The notes beneath the pieces are model-generated. The model searched no databases. It was not told the origin of the DNA and saw nothing but the letters and a program-made list of their open reading frames with translations. The position numbers and the translations under genes were made by a program. A stretch of DNA of 64,000 bases from Sinomonas atrocyanea (GTDB taxonomy: Bacteria > Actinomycetota > Actinomycetes > Actinomycetales > Micrococcaceae): assembly GCF_030812675.1 (NCBI RefSeq), contig NZ_JAUSTE010000004.1, forward strand, positions 1 through 64,000. Reading direction: 5' to 3'. Positions 53,712-62,265 of the stretch are shown one piece after another; within the stretch, counting starts at the first letter, position 1, and every line of letters begins with the position of its first letter.

Positions 53712-54800
53712 CTACCGGGCCGCGCCGGGGGCCCCGGGCCGGGAGGAGGCGGACGCCGGGCGGGCGGCATCCGCCTCGCGGACGACGGCGAGCGCCTGGT
53801 CCAGGAGGTCCGGGGCCTGCGCGTCGAGCCAGTGCACCCGGGGGTCCGCGCGGAACCAGGTCAGCTGCCGGCGTGCGAACTGCCGCGTCGCCACGATGGT
53901 CTCCTCCGCGGCCTGCTCGTCGGTCGCGGTCCCGTCGAGGACCGCGAGGAACTGGCCGTAGCCCAGCGCGCGCGAGGCGGTACGGCCCTCCCGGAGCCCC
54001 GCGGCGGCGAGCCGGGCGACCTCGGCCGGCAGGCCGGCGTCGACCATGCGGTGGACGCGGGCAGCGAGCCGCCGGTGCAGCTCCGCCCGGTCGAGGTCGA
54101 GGCCGATCTGGACGGCCGGGGCGGCGTACTGGCGCTCGGGCATGAACGAGCTGAACGGCCGCCCCGTGAGCTCATGCACCTCGAGGGCGCGGATGACCCG
54201 CCGCGCGTCGCCCAGCCGCCCCGCCGAGACGGCGTCGACGCGGCGCAGCCTTTCGCGCAGCGGCTCCAGTCCGCGTTCCTGCGCCTCGGTCTCGAGGCGC
54301 GCGCGGACCGCTGGGTCGGTGCCGGGGAACTCGAGGACGTCAAGCGCGGCGCGGACGTAGAGGCCGGATCCGCCGGCGAGGATCGCGCGTCGGCCGCGGG
54401 CGTGGATGTCGGCGATCGCGTTCCGCGCCCAGCCCTGGAAGCGCGAGACCGAGGCCTCCTCGGTCACCTCGAGCACGTCGAGGAGGTGGTGCGGGACACC
54501 GCGGCGCTCCCGCAGGGTGGCCTTGGCCGTGCCGATGTCCATGCCGCGGTAGAACTGCAGCGCGTCGGCGTTGACCACCTCGCCGTCCAGGGCGAGCGCG
54601 AGGCCCACGGCGAGGTCCGACTTGCCCGAGCCGGTCGGCCCGACGACCGCAATGACCGGCGGGGCCGTCACGGGCGCACCGCCGGCCGGCGCCTCGGGTG
54701 AAGGCACAACGGCGGGCGGGGACACGAGGGCAGGTGGGCGGCCGGCGTCGTCCGCTCGACCTCCCGGCTCGCTCGGCGCGGCCTGTCCCGCTGGGGTCAT
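53712..54800 (-). CDS. miaA: tRNA dimethylallyltransferase
   Basis: Adds dimethylallyl to A37 of UNN-reading tRNAs. From the ATG at 54800 (ATGA overlap with the miaB stop) the protein has 362 residues. A Pro/Ala-rich N-terminal extension of about 48 precedes the P-loop [12 protein letters not shown] at about 52-63. Also present are the conserved [17 protein letters not shown] and the [10 protein letters not shown]-terminus. A shorter start close to the P-loop is possible. Confidence 0.94.
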   Translation of the reverse strand: MTPAGQAAPSEPGGRADDAGRPPALVSPPAVVPSPEAPAGGAPVTAPPVIAVVGPTGSGKSDLAVGLALALDGEVVNADALQFYRGMDIGTAKATLRERRGVPHHLLDVLEVTEEASVSRFQGWARNAIADIHARGRRAILAGGSGLYVRAALDVLEFPGTDPAVRARLETEAQERGLEPLRERLRRVDAVSAGRLGDARRVIRALEVHELTGRPFSSFMPERQYAAPAVQIGLDLDRAELHRRLAARVHRMVDAGLPAEVARLAAAGLREGRTASRALGYGQFLAVLDGTATDEQAAEETIVATRQFARRQLTWFRADPRVHWLDAQAPDLLDQALAVVREADAARPASASSRPGAPGAAR

Positions 54801-56329
54801 GCGCCGCGGACGGGCAGCGCGGGCATCCCGAGGCTGACGCCGCGGCCCGGGGCACCGGCTCCCGGCGCCGGCCCCCCGCAGGAGTCGGCCTGCGCCCGGT
54901 CCCACGCGTCGCCAGCGCGCGAGCGGCGCAGCGAGTAGTCGGCGGGGCCGGCGGGGTCCGCGATCAGGTGGAATGCGGCCGCCTCGGTCACCGTGACAGT
55001 GACGAGGTCGCCCGGCCGGGGCGCCTGGGCGCCCTCGGGCACGGAGAAGTGCACGAGGCGGTTGTCCCTCGCCCGCCCGGAGAGGCGGTGGGTCTCCCCC
55101 GCCTTGCGGCCGGCCTGCGCTGTGGCCATGACCTCGAGGGTGCGGCCCACCTGCGCGGCGTTCTCCTCCGCGGCGATCCGGTCCTGGAGGGCGGTGAGGC
55201 GCTCGTAGCGCTCCTGGACCACGGCCTTGGGCAGCTGGTCCGCCAGGGTCGCCGCCGGGGTGCCGGGGCGCTGGGAGTACTGGAACGTGAAGGCGCTCGA
55301 GAAGCGGGAGCGCTCGACGACGTCGAGGGTCGCCTGGAAGTCCTCCTCGGTCTCCCCCGGGAAGCCGACGATGATGTCGGTGGTGATGGCCGCGTGCGGG
55401 ATCCGCTCGCGGACCTTGTCCAGGATGCCGAGGAACTTCGCGCTGCGGTAGGAACGGCGCATCTCACGCAGGATCCGGTCGGAGCCCGACTGGAGCGGCA
55501 TGTGCAGCTGGGGCATGACGTTGGGCGTCTCGGCCATGGCCTCGATGACGTCGTCCGTGAAGGCGGCCGGGTGCGGGCTCGTGAACCTCACCCGCTCAAG
55601 GCCTTCGATGTCGCCGCAGGCGCGCAGGAGCTTGCCGAAGGCGAGCCGGTCGCCGAATTCGACGCCGTAGGAGTTGACGTTCTGGCCCAGGAGCGTGACC
55701 TCGATGGCGCCGTCGTCCACGAGGGCCTGGACCTCCGCGAGGATCTCGCCGGGGCGGCGGTCGCGCTCCTTGCCGCGCAGGCTGGGCACGATGCAGAACG
55801 TGCAGGTGTTGTTGCAGCCGACCGAGATGGAGACCCAGCCGCTGTACGCGGAGTCCCGCTTGGTCGGCAGGGTCGAGGGGAACACCTCGAGCGACTCGAG
55901 GATCTCGAGCTGGGCCGCGTCGTTGTGGCGCGCCCGCTCGAGCAGCGCGGGGAGCGCGCCGACGTTGTGGGTGCCGAAGACGGCGTCGACCCACGGCGCC
56001 TTCGCGAGGATCGTGTCGCGGTCCTTCTGGGCGAGGCAGCCGCCGACGGCGATCTGCATGCCCGGGTGCCGCTCCTTGACCGGGCGCAGCTGCCCGAGGT
56101 GCCCGTAGAGCCGGTTGTCCGCGTTCTCTCGGACCGCGCAGGTGTTGAACACGACCACGTCAGGCTCGGCGCCCTCGGTGGCCCGCACGTAGCCGGCCGC
56201 CTCGAGGAGGCCGGACATCCGCTCGGAATCGTGGACATTCATCTGGCAGCCGAAGGTGCGCACCTCATAGGAGCGCGGTGTGGCCGTGCCGGCGGGCTCG
56301 GCGGTCGGGGCGGGCAGCGTGGAACTCAC
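54797..56329 (-). CDS. miaB: tRNA-2-methylthio-N6-dimethylallyladenosine synthase
   Basis: Radical SAM methylthiotransferase acting after MiaA on A37. 510 residues: N-terminal cluster Cys in TFGCQMN (Cys28), FNTCAVR and VGGCLAQ; SAM cluster CNNTCTFC near 174-181 (CX3CX2C); C-terminal TRAM domain (about 385-455). The last 50 residues are a non-conserved Gly/Ala-rich tail. Cotranscribed with miaA. Confidence 0.97.
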   Translation of the reverse strand: MSSTLPAPTAEPAGTATPRSYEVRTFGCQMNVHDSERMSGLLEAAGYVRATEGAEPDVVVFNTCAVRENADNRLYGHLGQLRPVKERHPGMQIAVGGCLAQKDRDTILAKAPWVDAVFGTHNVGALPALLERARHNDAAQLEILESLEVFPSTLPTKRDSAYSGWVSISVGCNNTCTFCIVPSLRGKERDRRPGEILAEVQALVDDGAIEVTLLGQNVNSYGVEFGDRLAFGKLLRACGDIEGLERVRFTSPHPAAFTDDVIEAMAETPNVMPQLHMPLQSGSDRILREMRRSYRSAKFLGILDKVRERIPHAAITTDIIVGFPGETEEDFQATLDVVERSRFSSAFTFQYSQRPGTPAATLADQLPKAVVQERYERLTALQDRIAAEENAAQVGRTLEVMATAQAGRKAGETHRLSGRARDNRLVHFSVPEGAQAPRPGDLVTVTVTEAAAFHLIADPAGPADYSLRRSRAGDAWDRAQADSCGGPAPGAGAPGRGVSLGMPALPVRGA

Positions 56330-56402
56330 CCATCAAGGGTACCGGCAGCGGGCCGGCGCCTCCGCATGGCGCCCGGCCCGTGCCGGGTGCAGGGCGGAGG
56401 CG

Positions 56403-57755
56403 TCAGTACCAGTTGTTGGCGACTTCGTGGGCCCAGGCGCCGCAGGGTGAGCCGTAGCGGTCCCTGATGTAGCCGAGGCCCCACGTGATCTGGGTCTGGT
56501 AGCTCGTGAGCCAGTCGCTGCCCGCGGTGGAGTACTTGGACGGCGGAAGGGCCTGGGCGATCCCGTAGGCGCCGCTCGAGGGATTGGTCGCGTCCGTCAT
56601 CCAGCTGGACTCCTTGTTCCAGAGGTTGACGAGGCAGCCGTACTCGCCGCCGCCCCAGCCATACCCGCCGAGCTGGCCGGACGCGTAGGCCTGGGCGCCC
56701 GCGGGGTCGTCCGTGACGCCGACCCCGGGGCTGACGACAGGCGGGGGCGGGGGCGGAATGACCACCGGCGCGGGGACGGAGGCAGCCTGCTGGGCCGCCG
56801 CGGCGGCGTTCTGCTGCTGGATGGCCTGCTGCTGGGGTGCCTGCTGGGCCTGCTGCTGGGCTCGCTGGGCGGCGGCCTGCGCGGCGGCCTCCGCAGCGGC
56901 TCGGCGCTGGGCCTCGAGGGCAGCCTGCTCGGCGGCGCGGCGCTTGGCCTCCTGGGCGGCCTCGTACGCGGCCTGCGCGGCCTGGCCCTCCCGGTAGCCG
57001 CGTTCCACGTTCGCCGAGGTCCCCTTCAAGTCCGCGAGCTGCGCGAGCAGCGTGTTCTCGTGCTGCTGGGTCTGGGAGACGGCGTCCTGGGCCTGCTTCT
57101 GGGCGTCCTGGGCGGCGCTGAGCTGCTGGGCAGCGGTCGCCGCGAGGTCGGCGAGGGCGTCCTTGGCCGCCCGCGACTTCTCCTCGGCGGCCGTCGCCGC
57201 GTTGGCCGCCACCCGGTAGTCGGTGACGGCCTGCGCTGCCTGGTCGCCGAGCACCTGCAGCGTCTGGAGCCGGCCGATGCCGTCCTGCTGCCCGAGCACG
57301 GAGAGGGTCTCGATGGGGTCGCTGGGCGAGCCGCCCATGTACGAGTCGGCTGCGAACTGGCCCGCGTTCCGCTGGGCGGCGTCCCGCTCCGCAGCCCGCT
57401 TGGCCGACTCCTGCTCGAGGGCGGCGACCACCTGTTGCTGGTCCTTGACGGCCTGGGCGGCCTTGGCGTAGGCGGCCCCCGCCGACACGGCCTTGGCCGA
57501 GGCATCGGCGGCGCTGGACTCGACGGTGGTCAGCAGAGACGCGATCCGGTCGCTCTCGGCCTTCGCAGAGTCCACGTTGGCCTTGGCAGCCTGGACGTCC
57601 GCCCACGTCGGGTAGCCCGAGGGCGGCGTGTTGTCATCGGCCGTCGCACTCGGGGCCGCGGCCGGGACGACAGAGGCCAGGCAGAGGGCGAGGACGAGCG
57701 CCGCACGCGCGGCGCCGACCCGGCCGCCTGCAAGGGCACCTCGTTCAGATCGCAC
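56403..57755 (-). CDS. Secreted coiled-coil protein with lysozyme-like domain
   Basis: A 450-residue exported protein. Signal peptide at about 15-40 (ALVLALCLASVVPAAAPSATA). A long Ala/Gln-rich coiled coil (about 50-305, PcsB/CwlO-like) and a Pro-rich linker (VVIPPPPPPVV) follow. The C-terminal domain of about 80 residues has NLWNKESSWMTDATNPSSGAYG, whose Glu fits the catalytic acid of transglycosylases/Rpf-like lysozymes, and ends at a Trp-Tyr. Likely a peptidoglycan hydrolase acting at division or growth sites; activity is inferred. A promoter candidate GTGACA-16-TATCGT lies just upstream on the minus strand (57763-57790). Confidence 0.82.
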   Translation of the reverse strand: MRSERGALAGGRVGAARAALVLALCLASVVPAAAPSATADDNTPPSGYPTWADVQAAKANVDSAKAESDRIASLLTTVESSAADASAKAVSAGAAYAKAAQAVKDQQQVVAALEQESAKRAAERDAAQRNAGQFAADSYMGGSPSDPIETLSVLGQQDGIGRLQTLQVLGDQAAQAVTDYRVAANAATAAEEKSRAAKDALADLAATAAQQLSAAQDAQKQAQDAVSQTQQHENTLLAQLADLKGTSANVERGYREGQAAQAAYEAAQEAKRRAAEQAALEAQRRAAAEAAAQAAAQRAQQQAQQAPQQQAIQQQNAAAAAQQAASVPAPVVIPPPPPPVVSPGVGVTDDPAGAQAYASGQLGGYGWGGGEYGCLVNLWNKESSWMTDATNPSSGAYGIAQALPPSKYSTAGSDWLTSYQTQITWGLGYIRDRYGSPCGAWAHEVANNWY

Positions 57756-57892
57756 GCGTCAGACGATACCGCAGGAATCCCGTTTGTCACTCTAGTCACA
57801 GGATTCCCAGCATTCACACAGACACGCCGCGGGCGGTCCGCATGCTGCAGCAGGCTGTGGTGCGGGCCTCCGCGGCGGCCATGGGTGCGTCG

Positions 57893-58435
57893 TCAGCCCT
57901 CCTCCTGCTCGACTCCGTCGAGGACCTCGGCGGCGATCCGGAAGGCGATGCCGGGAGCGTGCCCCTTGCGGGCGAGCATCGCCACCAGCCGCCTCAGTTC
58001 CTTGTCCCGCGCGGCTGGATCGTCGCGGTCGAAAGGCCGGACCCGGCGGCTCAGCAGCCGGCGCGCCGCCCCCTCCTCGGCCTCGGACGAGAGCTCTCCG
58101 AGTGCCTCCTCGGCGGCATCACCCGTGATCCCCTTCTCACCGAGCTCGCGCCGGAGTGCCGCCCTGCCGAGGGACTTCGTCTCGCCGCGGCTGCGCACCC
58201 AGAGGCGGGCGAACTCCGCGTCGTCGACGAGGCCCACTTCCTCGAAGCGGTCCAAGAGCCTCTCCGCGAGGCCCTCCGGGACGTTGCGCTCGCGCAGCTT
58301 CCGCTCAAGCTGCAGCCTGCTGCGCGGGCCGAGGGTCAGCTGGCGGAGCAGGATGGCCCGGGCCACCGACTCCGGGTCGGGCTCCGGATCCTGCTCCGCC
58401 CGGGGCGGCACCGGCCGTCCACTGCGGGCCGCCAT
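57893..58435 (-). CDS. recX: Regulatory protein RecX
   Basis: Modulates RecA filaments. 180 residues of three-helix repeats: ILLRQLTLGPRSRLQLERKL near 27-46, VDDAEFARLWVRSR, and LRRLVAMLARKGHAPGIAF near the end. A 20-residue Pro/Glu-rich N-terminus precedes the repeats. Starts 4 bases after recA, the standard recA-recX unit, hence under the same LexA control. Confidence 0.95.
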   Translation of the reverse strand: MAARSGRPVPPRAEQDPEPDPESVARAILLRQLTLGPRSRLQLERKLRERNVPEGLAERLLDRFEEVGLVDDAEFARLWVRSRGETKSLGRAALRRELGEKGITGDAAEEALGELSSEAEEGAARRLLSRRVRPFDRDDPAARDKELRRLVAMLARKGHAPGIAFRIAAEVLDGVEQEEG

Positions 58436-58439
58436 GGGG

Positions 58440-59492
58440 CTACTCCCCGTCGACAGCCTTCAGGCGCGGCTGCTCCTCACCCGATTCGGGCTTGACGCCC
58501 ACGCCGAGCTTCTCCTTGATGAGCCGCTCGAGCTCCGCGGCGAGCTCCGGGTTGTCGCGCAGGAACCGGCGGGAGTTCTCCATGCCCTGGCCGAGCTGGT
58601 CGCCGTCGTAGGTGAACCAGGAACCGGACTTCTTGATGATGCCGTGCTCCACGCCCATGTCGATGATGCCGCCCTCACGGGAGATGCCCTGGCCGTAGAT
58701 GATGTCGAACTCGGCCTGCTTGAAGGGCGGGGCCATCTTGTTCTTGACGATCTTGGCCTTGGTGCGGTTGCCGACGGAGTCGGCGCCCTCCTTCAGCGTC
58801 TGGATCCGGCGGACATCGATGCGGACGGACGCGTAGAACTTGAGCGCCTTGCCACCGGTGGTCGTCTCCGGGGATCCGAAGAACACTCCGATCTTCTCGC
58901 GGAGCTGGTTGATGAAGATCGCCGTGGTCTTGGTCTGATTGAGGCGCCCGGTGACCTTCCGCAGCGCCTGGCTCATGAGCCGGGCCTGGAGGCCGACGTG
59001 GCTGTCGCCCATCTCGCCCTCGATTTCCGCGCGCGGCACGAGGGCGGCGACGGAGTCGATGACGATGATGTCGAGCGAACCCGACCCGACGAGCATGTCC
59101 ATGATCTCGAGCGCCTGCTCGCCGGTGTCCGGCTGCGAGACGAGCAGGGCGTCGGTGTCGACGCCGAGCTTGGCCGCGTACTCCGGGTCGAGTGCATGCT
59201 CGGCGTCGATGAAGGCAGCGATGCCGCCGTTCCGCTGGGCGTTGGCGACGGCGTGGAGCGCGACCGTGGTCTTGCCGGAGGACTCCGGGCCGTAGATCTC
59301 GACGACGCGTCCGCGCGGAAGGCCGCCGATTCCGAGGGCCACGTCGAGCGCGATCGACCCCGTCGGGATGACCTCGATCGGGGCGCGCGTGTCGTCCCCG
59401 AGGCGCATGATCGACCCCTTGCCGAACTGCTTGTCGATCTGCGCGAGCGCTGCCTCGAGTGCCTTCTGGCGCTCTGGCGTTCCTGCTGCCAT
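58440..59492 (-). CDS. recA: Recombinase RecA
   Basis: Strand-exchange ATPase and co-protease for LexA. 350 residues; Walker A GPESSGKT at 68-75, Walker [13 protein letters not shown] near 140-151, loop L2 region [26 protein letters not shown] intact, and an acidic C-terminus. No intein is present, unlike in some mycobacteria. Upstream leader carries a LexA box. Confidence 0.99.
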   Translation of the reverse strand: MAAGTPERQKALEAALAQIDKQFGKGSIMRLGDDTRAPIEVIPTGSIALDVALGIGGLPRGRVVEIYGPESSGKTTVALHAVANAQRNGGIAAFIDAEHALDPEYAAKLGVDTDALLVSQPDTGEQALEIMDMLVGSGSLDIIVIDSVAALVPRAEIEGEMGDSHVGLQARLMSQALRKVTGRLNQTKTTAIFINQLREKIGVFFGSPETTTGGKALKFYASVRIDVRRIQTLKEGADSVGNRTKAKIVKNKMAPPFKQAEFDIIYGQGISREGGIIDMGVEHGIIKKSGSWFTYDGDQLGQGMENSRRFLRDNPELAAELERLIKEKLGVGVKPESGEEQPRLKAVDGE

Positions 59493-59647
59493 GTCTACCT
59501 CCGGGTCTGGTCGTTCGCGGCGGTGCCCTGTCCTGCCCGCCGCTCCTCCATGCCGCTCACGCTACCGATGCCCACCGACAGTCGAACGTCTCGACCCCGC
59601 TATGTGCACATCTCGGGCGCTGCCGCGCATGGAATCCTCTGTGCAGG

Positions 59648-59676
59648 AGATTACCCCTCTCCCGAACACATCTTCG
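59648..59676 (-). promoter_or_regulatory. recA promoter region with LexA box
   Basis: CGAACACATCTTCG (59663-59676) matches CGAACNNNNGTTCG at all but one position. On the minus strand TAATCT (59648-59653) is a fair -10, so the box would cover the -35 and spacer. This lies about 155 bases upstream of the recA ATG; the rest of 59493-59647 is leader without other clear features. Confidence 0.78.
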
Positions 59677-59707
59677 AATCCTGCCCGGCGTGTCGTAGGG
59701 TCTGCCG

Positions 59708-59929
59708 TCAGTCTTTCAGCGGTCGGTCCTTCCCGAGCCGGCGCTCCGCGGGCACATCCTGCAGCTCGCACACGGCGAGCCATACAGTGCGGGGGTGGAC
59801 GCCTGCCTTGAGCGCCTCGTCCGCCGTGCGGCCCCCGACGGCGGCGAGCACGGCGGACGAGGCGAGGACGTGGGCGTACCCGCTGCCGAATTCGTCCTCC
59901 ATGAGCCGCCAGAAATCGCTATTCCTCAC
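59708..59929 (-). CDS. DUF3046 protein
   Basis: A 73-residue protein: RNSDFWRLMEDEFGSGYAHVLA at the start, then the GGRTADEALKAGVHPRTVW helix and a charged end (RRLGKDRPLKD). Recognisable DUF3046, which sits just upstream of recA in many actinobacteria. GTG at 59929 is used because it begins the conserved block. Function unknown. Confidence 0.88.
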   Translation of the reverse strand: MRNSDFWRLMEDEFGSGYAHVLASSAVLAAVGGRTADEALKAGVHPRTVWLAVCELQDVPAERRLGKDRPLKD

Positions 59930-59998
59930 CCGTCCATTCTCCTTCACACCGCAGTGCGGGCCGCACGTCGCCGGCACCGCCGCACCTAAGATGGTGGC

Positions 59999-60463
59999 AT
60001 GCCTTCTCCGCCTGCCCCCGCCGGGTTCGACGCGGCCCTGGTCGACGTCGAGCAGCAGCTCGGCCTGTTCTGGCGCCGCGGGCGCGCCGCGTCCCTCGGC
60101 CTGTCGAAGGACCTGCACCCCGAGCTCGATCCGGCCGCCTACGGGCTGCTGACGATCCTGCACGGCGAGGGGCCCCGGCGGGTGACGGACCTCGCCGCGA
60201 CGGTCGGAGTCGGCAAGCCCACCGTCAGCCGCCAGATCGCGCTCCTCGAGGAGATCGGGCTCGTGGCCAAGGAGGCCGACCCCCACGATCGTCGCGCCCA
60301 GCACGTGGCGCTGACCCCGGCCGGGCGCAGCCATGTCGAAGATCTGCGAGCCCGCAGGCACGAGTACTTCGCCGCGCGCCTCGCGTCGTGGGACACGGGC
60401 GAGCTGGCCGAGCTTGCCCGCTATCTGCACCGGCTCAACGAGGACCTGGCGCCCCGCCCCTGA
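59999..60463 (+). CDS. MarR family transcriptional regulator
   Basis: A 154-residue winged-helix protein: GPRRVTDLAATVGVGKPTVSRQIALLEEIGLV at about 58-89 is the recognition region, and EADPHDRRAQHVALTPAG is the typical wing (DxRxxxxxLT). Its ligand and targets are unknown. It is inserted between the otherwise conserved neighbours clgR and DUF3046 and is divergent from the latter. Confidence 0.88.
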   Translation: MPSPPAPAGFDAALVDVEQQLGLFWRRGRAASLGLSKDLHPELDPAAYGLLTILHGEGPRRVTDLAATVGVGKPTVSRQIALLEEIGLVAKEADPHDRRAQHVALTPAGRSHVEDLRARRHEYFAARLASWDTGELAELARYLHRLNEDLAPRP

Positions 60464-60512
60464 GCCGGGCGGGCAAGGCCGCGCGGACGCGGCAGCAGCG
60501 CCGGGACACGAC

Positions 60513-60543
60513 GAAGGGCCGGGCGCTCCGCGCCCGGCCCTTC
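60513..60543. terminator. Bidirectional terminator between marR and clgR
   Basis: Perfect 14-bp stem (60513-60526 with 60530-60543, loop TCC) between two convergent genes, ending TTCC on one side and starting GAA on the other. Serves both transcripts. Confidence 0.85.
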
Positions 60544-60556
60544 CCTGCTGGCGACG

Positions 60557-60889
60557 TCAGCTGACCTGGGTCAGCTCGGCGTCGAAATCCGTGTTCAGGT
60601 CGCGCCCGTACCGCTGGGCGAACTCCTGCGGCACCGTGTCCGGAATGGTGATGCCCTCTGCGACGGCGACCCGGTCGCTGACCTCGCGCAGCATGACCGA
60701 GAGCGGGACGTCCAGTGCGGAGCAGATCGACGACAGCAGCTCGGAGGACGCTTCCTTCTGGCCGCGCTCCACCTCGCTCAGGTACCCGAGCGATACACGC
60801 GCGTTGTGCGAGACTTCACGGAGCGTGCGGCCCTGGCGCTGGCGGACGTCCCGCAGGACGTCCCCAATCTCATGACGCAGAACAACCAT
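60557..60889 (-). CDS. clgR: ClgR-type XRE family regulator
   Basis: A 110-residue HTH protein: [20 protein letters not shown], then the HTH_3 core [27 protein letters not shown] at about 22-48, and a C-terminal tail. ClgR activates clp protease genes in Streptomyces, Corynebacterium and Mycobacterium. The ATG at 60889 has AGGAG six bases upstream, which decides the start; in-frame codons extend further upstream without a comparable ribosome site. Placed between cinA/pgsA/ftsK and recA, as in relatives. Confidence 0.88.
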   Translation of the reverse strand: MVVLRHEIGDVLRDVRQRQGRTLREVSHNARVSLGYLSEVERGQKEASSELLSSICSALDVPLSVMLREVSDRVAVAEGITIPDTVPQEFAQRYGRDLNTDFDAELTQVS

Positions 60890-61130
60890 CTTGCGCTCCT
60901 TCTGTTCCTGCTTACCGATGTCGGCCAATCCCACATCACGCCAGCGCACTACGCCGTTGACGGATACGGGCTGCTTAACCATGTGTATCGATGCGCTCCT
61001 TGGCTCGGGCTCCCCGACCTCTCGGGGCTCCGTGTGACTCATCCTAGTGGCGCCGCCTTCGGTTGACGACACTATCCACAACTCCGCGGACAGCTGTATT
61101 GTTCCCCGTCGGGCTCCGCGCCGAACCAAT

Positions 61131-61658
61131 TCACAGCTCGCTCCCAGTTTCCGCGCCCGTCCCAGGGGAGGCGTCCCGGAGTGCATCGAGCAGGGCGGCG
61201 AGTGCCGCCTCGGTGGCGGCGCGGCGGATCGCGGCCCGGTCGCCGTCGAACGCGTAGGCGTGCACGGCCGACCCGGCCGGGCCCGAGACGGCGACGAACA
61301 CGGTCCCGACCGGCTTGCCGTCGTGCGCCTCGGGGCCGGCGGCGCCGGTGGTCGCGACGCCGTAGTCAGCCCCGCAGACCCGTCGGGCGCCGTCGGCCAT
61401 CTGGCGGGCCACGTCGGCGTCGACCGAGCCGGCCCGCGCGAGCAGTTCCCGCGAGACCCCGAGCACCGCAGCCTTTACCGCGCTCGCATAGCTCACGACG
61501 CCCCCGCGGAGCATCCTGGATGCGCCGGGGACGTCCGCGAGTGCGGCCGCGACGAGCCCTGCGGTGAGCGATTCGGCGGTGGCCGCGGTGGCCCCGCGGG
61601 CGACGAAGGCTTCCACGACCTCGTGCGCTGTCACGGTCGGCACCCGGTCCTCGGACAT
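61131..61658 (-). CDS. pncC: CinA-family nicotinamide-nucleotide amidohydrolase
   Basis: Stand-alone CinA C-terminal domain (175 residues) that deamidates NMN. Motifs: [15 protein letters not shown] near 28-42 (Ser site), [12 protein letters not shown], and [24 protein letters not shown] near 107-130. It lacks the N-terminal MoCF-like domain of full CinA. The ATG is 4 bases after the pgsA stop, so the genes form one transcript. Confidence 0.92.
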   Translation of the reverse strand: MSEDRVPTVTAHEVVEAFVARGATAATAESLTAGLVAAALADVPGASRMLRGGVVSYASAVKAAVLGVSRELLARAGSVDADVARQMADGARRVCGADYGVATTGAAGPEAHDGKPVGTVFVAVSGPAGSAVHAYAFDGDRAAIRRAATEAALAALLDALRDASPGTGAETGSEL

Positions 61659-61662
61659 CGGC

Positions 61663-62256
61663 TCAGTCCGCCTTCCGGGCGGACGCACGGAGCCGCGCGG
61701 CCTTGAGCACGTAGTCGGCCCCGGTGACCACGGTCACGGCAAGGGCCAGCAGCATCACCCAGAAGGCGACGGCGGAGAGCACGGCCAGACCGGGGGTGAG
61801 GGGGAAGAGGTACAGCAGGATCGCGACCGTCTGGAGCACGGTCTTGAGCTTGCCGCCGCGCGAGGCGGGCATGACGCCGTAGCGGATGACGACGAAGCGC
61901 AGCGCCGTGATGCCCCACTCGCGCACGAGGATGAGCACCGTGATCCACCAGGGCAGCTCGGCCAGCACCGAGAGCAGCACGAGCGCGGCCCCGGTCAGGA
62001 GCTTGTCCGCGATCGGGTCGGCGATCTTGCCGAAGTCGGTGATGAGGTTGCGCCGGCGGGCGATCGAGCCGTCCAGCTGGTCGGTGTAGATCGCGACGGC
62101 GAACAGGGCGAAGGCGACCCAGCGCAAGGGCCCGTGCGCCGTGCCGTCGGCCAGCAGCGACCAGATGAAGAAGGGCACGAGGACGATCCGCGCCATCGTG
62201 AGGATGTTCGGGAGGTTCCACAGCTGGGAGGGGGACGCCGACGGCGGGGTGGTCAC
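61663..62256 (-). CDS. pgsA: CDP-diacylglycerol-glycerol-3-phosphate 3-phosphatidyltransferase
   Basis: Membrane enzyme of phosphatidylglycerol synthesis, 197 residues, about six helices. The CDP-alcohol motif DGX2ARX8GX3DX3D is complete: DGSIARRRNLITDFGKIADPIAD, about 63-85. Starts LWNLPNILTMARIVLVP at about 12-28. Actinobacteria have several CDP-alcohol transferases; the gene position next to cinA supports PgsA. Confidence 0.93.
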   Translation of the reverse strand: MTTPPSASPSQLWNLPNILTMARIVLVPFFIWSLLADGTAHGPLRWVAFALFAVAIYTDQLDGSIARRRNLITDFGKIADPIADKLLTGAALVLLSVLAELPWWITVLILVREWGITALRFVVIRYGVMPASRGGKLKTVLQTVAILLYLFPLTPGLAVLSAVAFWVMLLALAVTVVTGADYVLKAARLRASARKAD

Positions 62257-62265
62257 CGTCTCAGC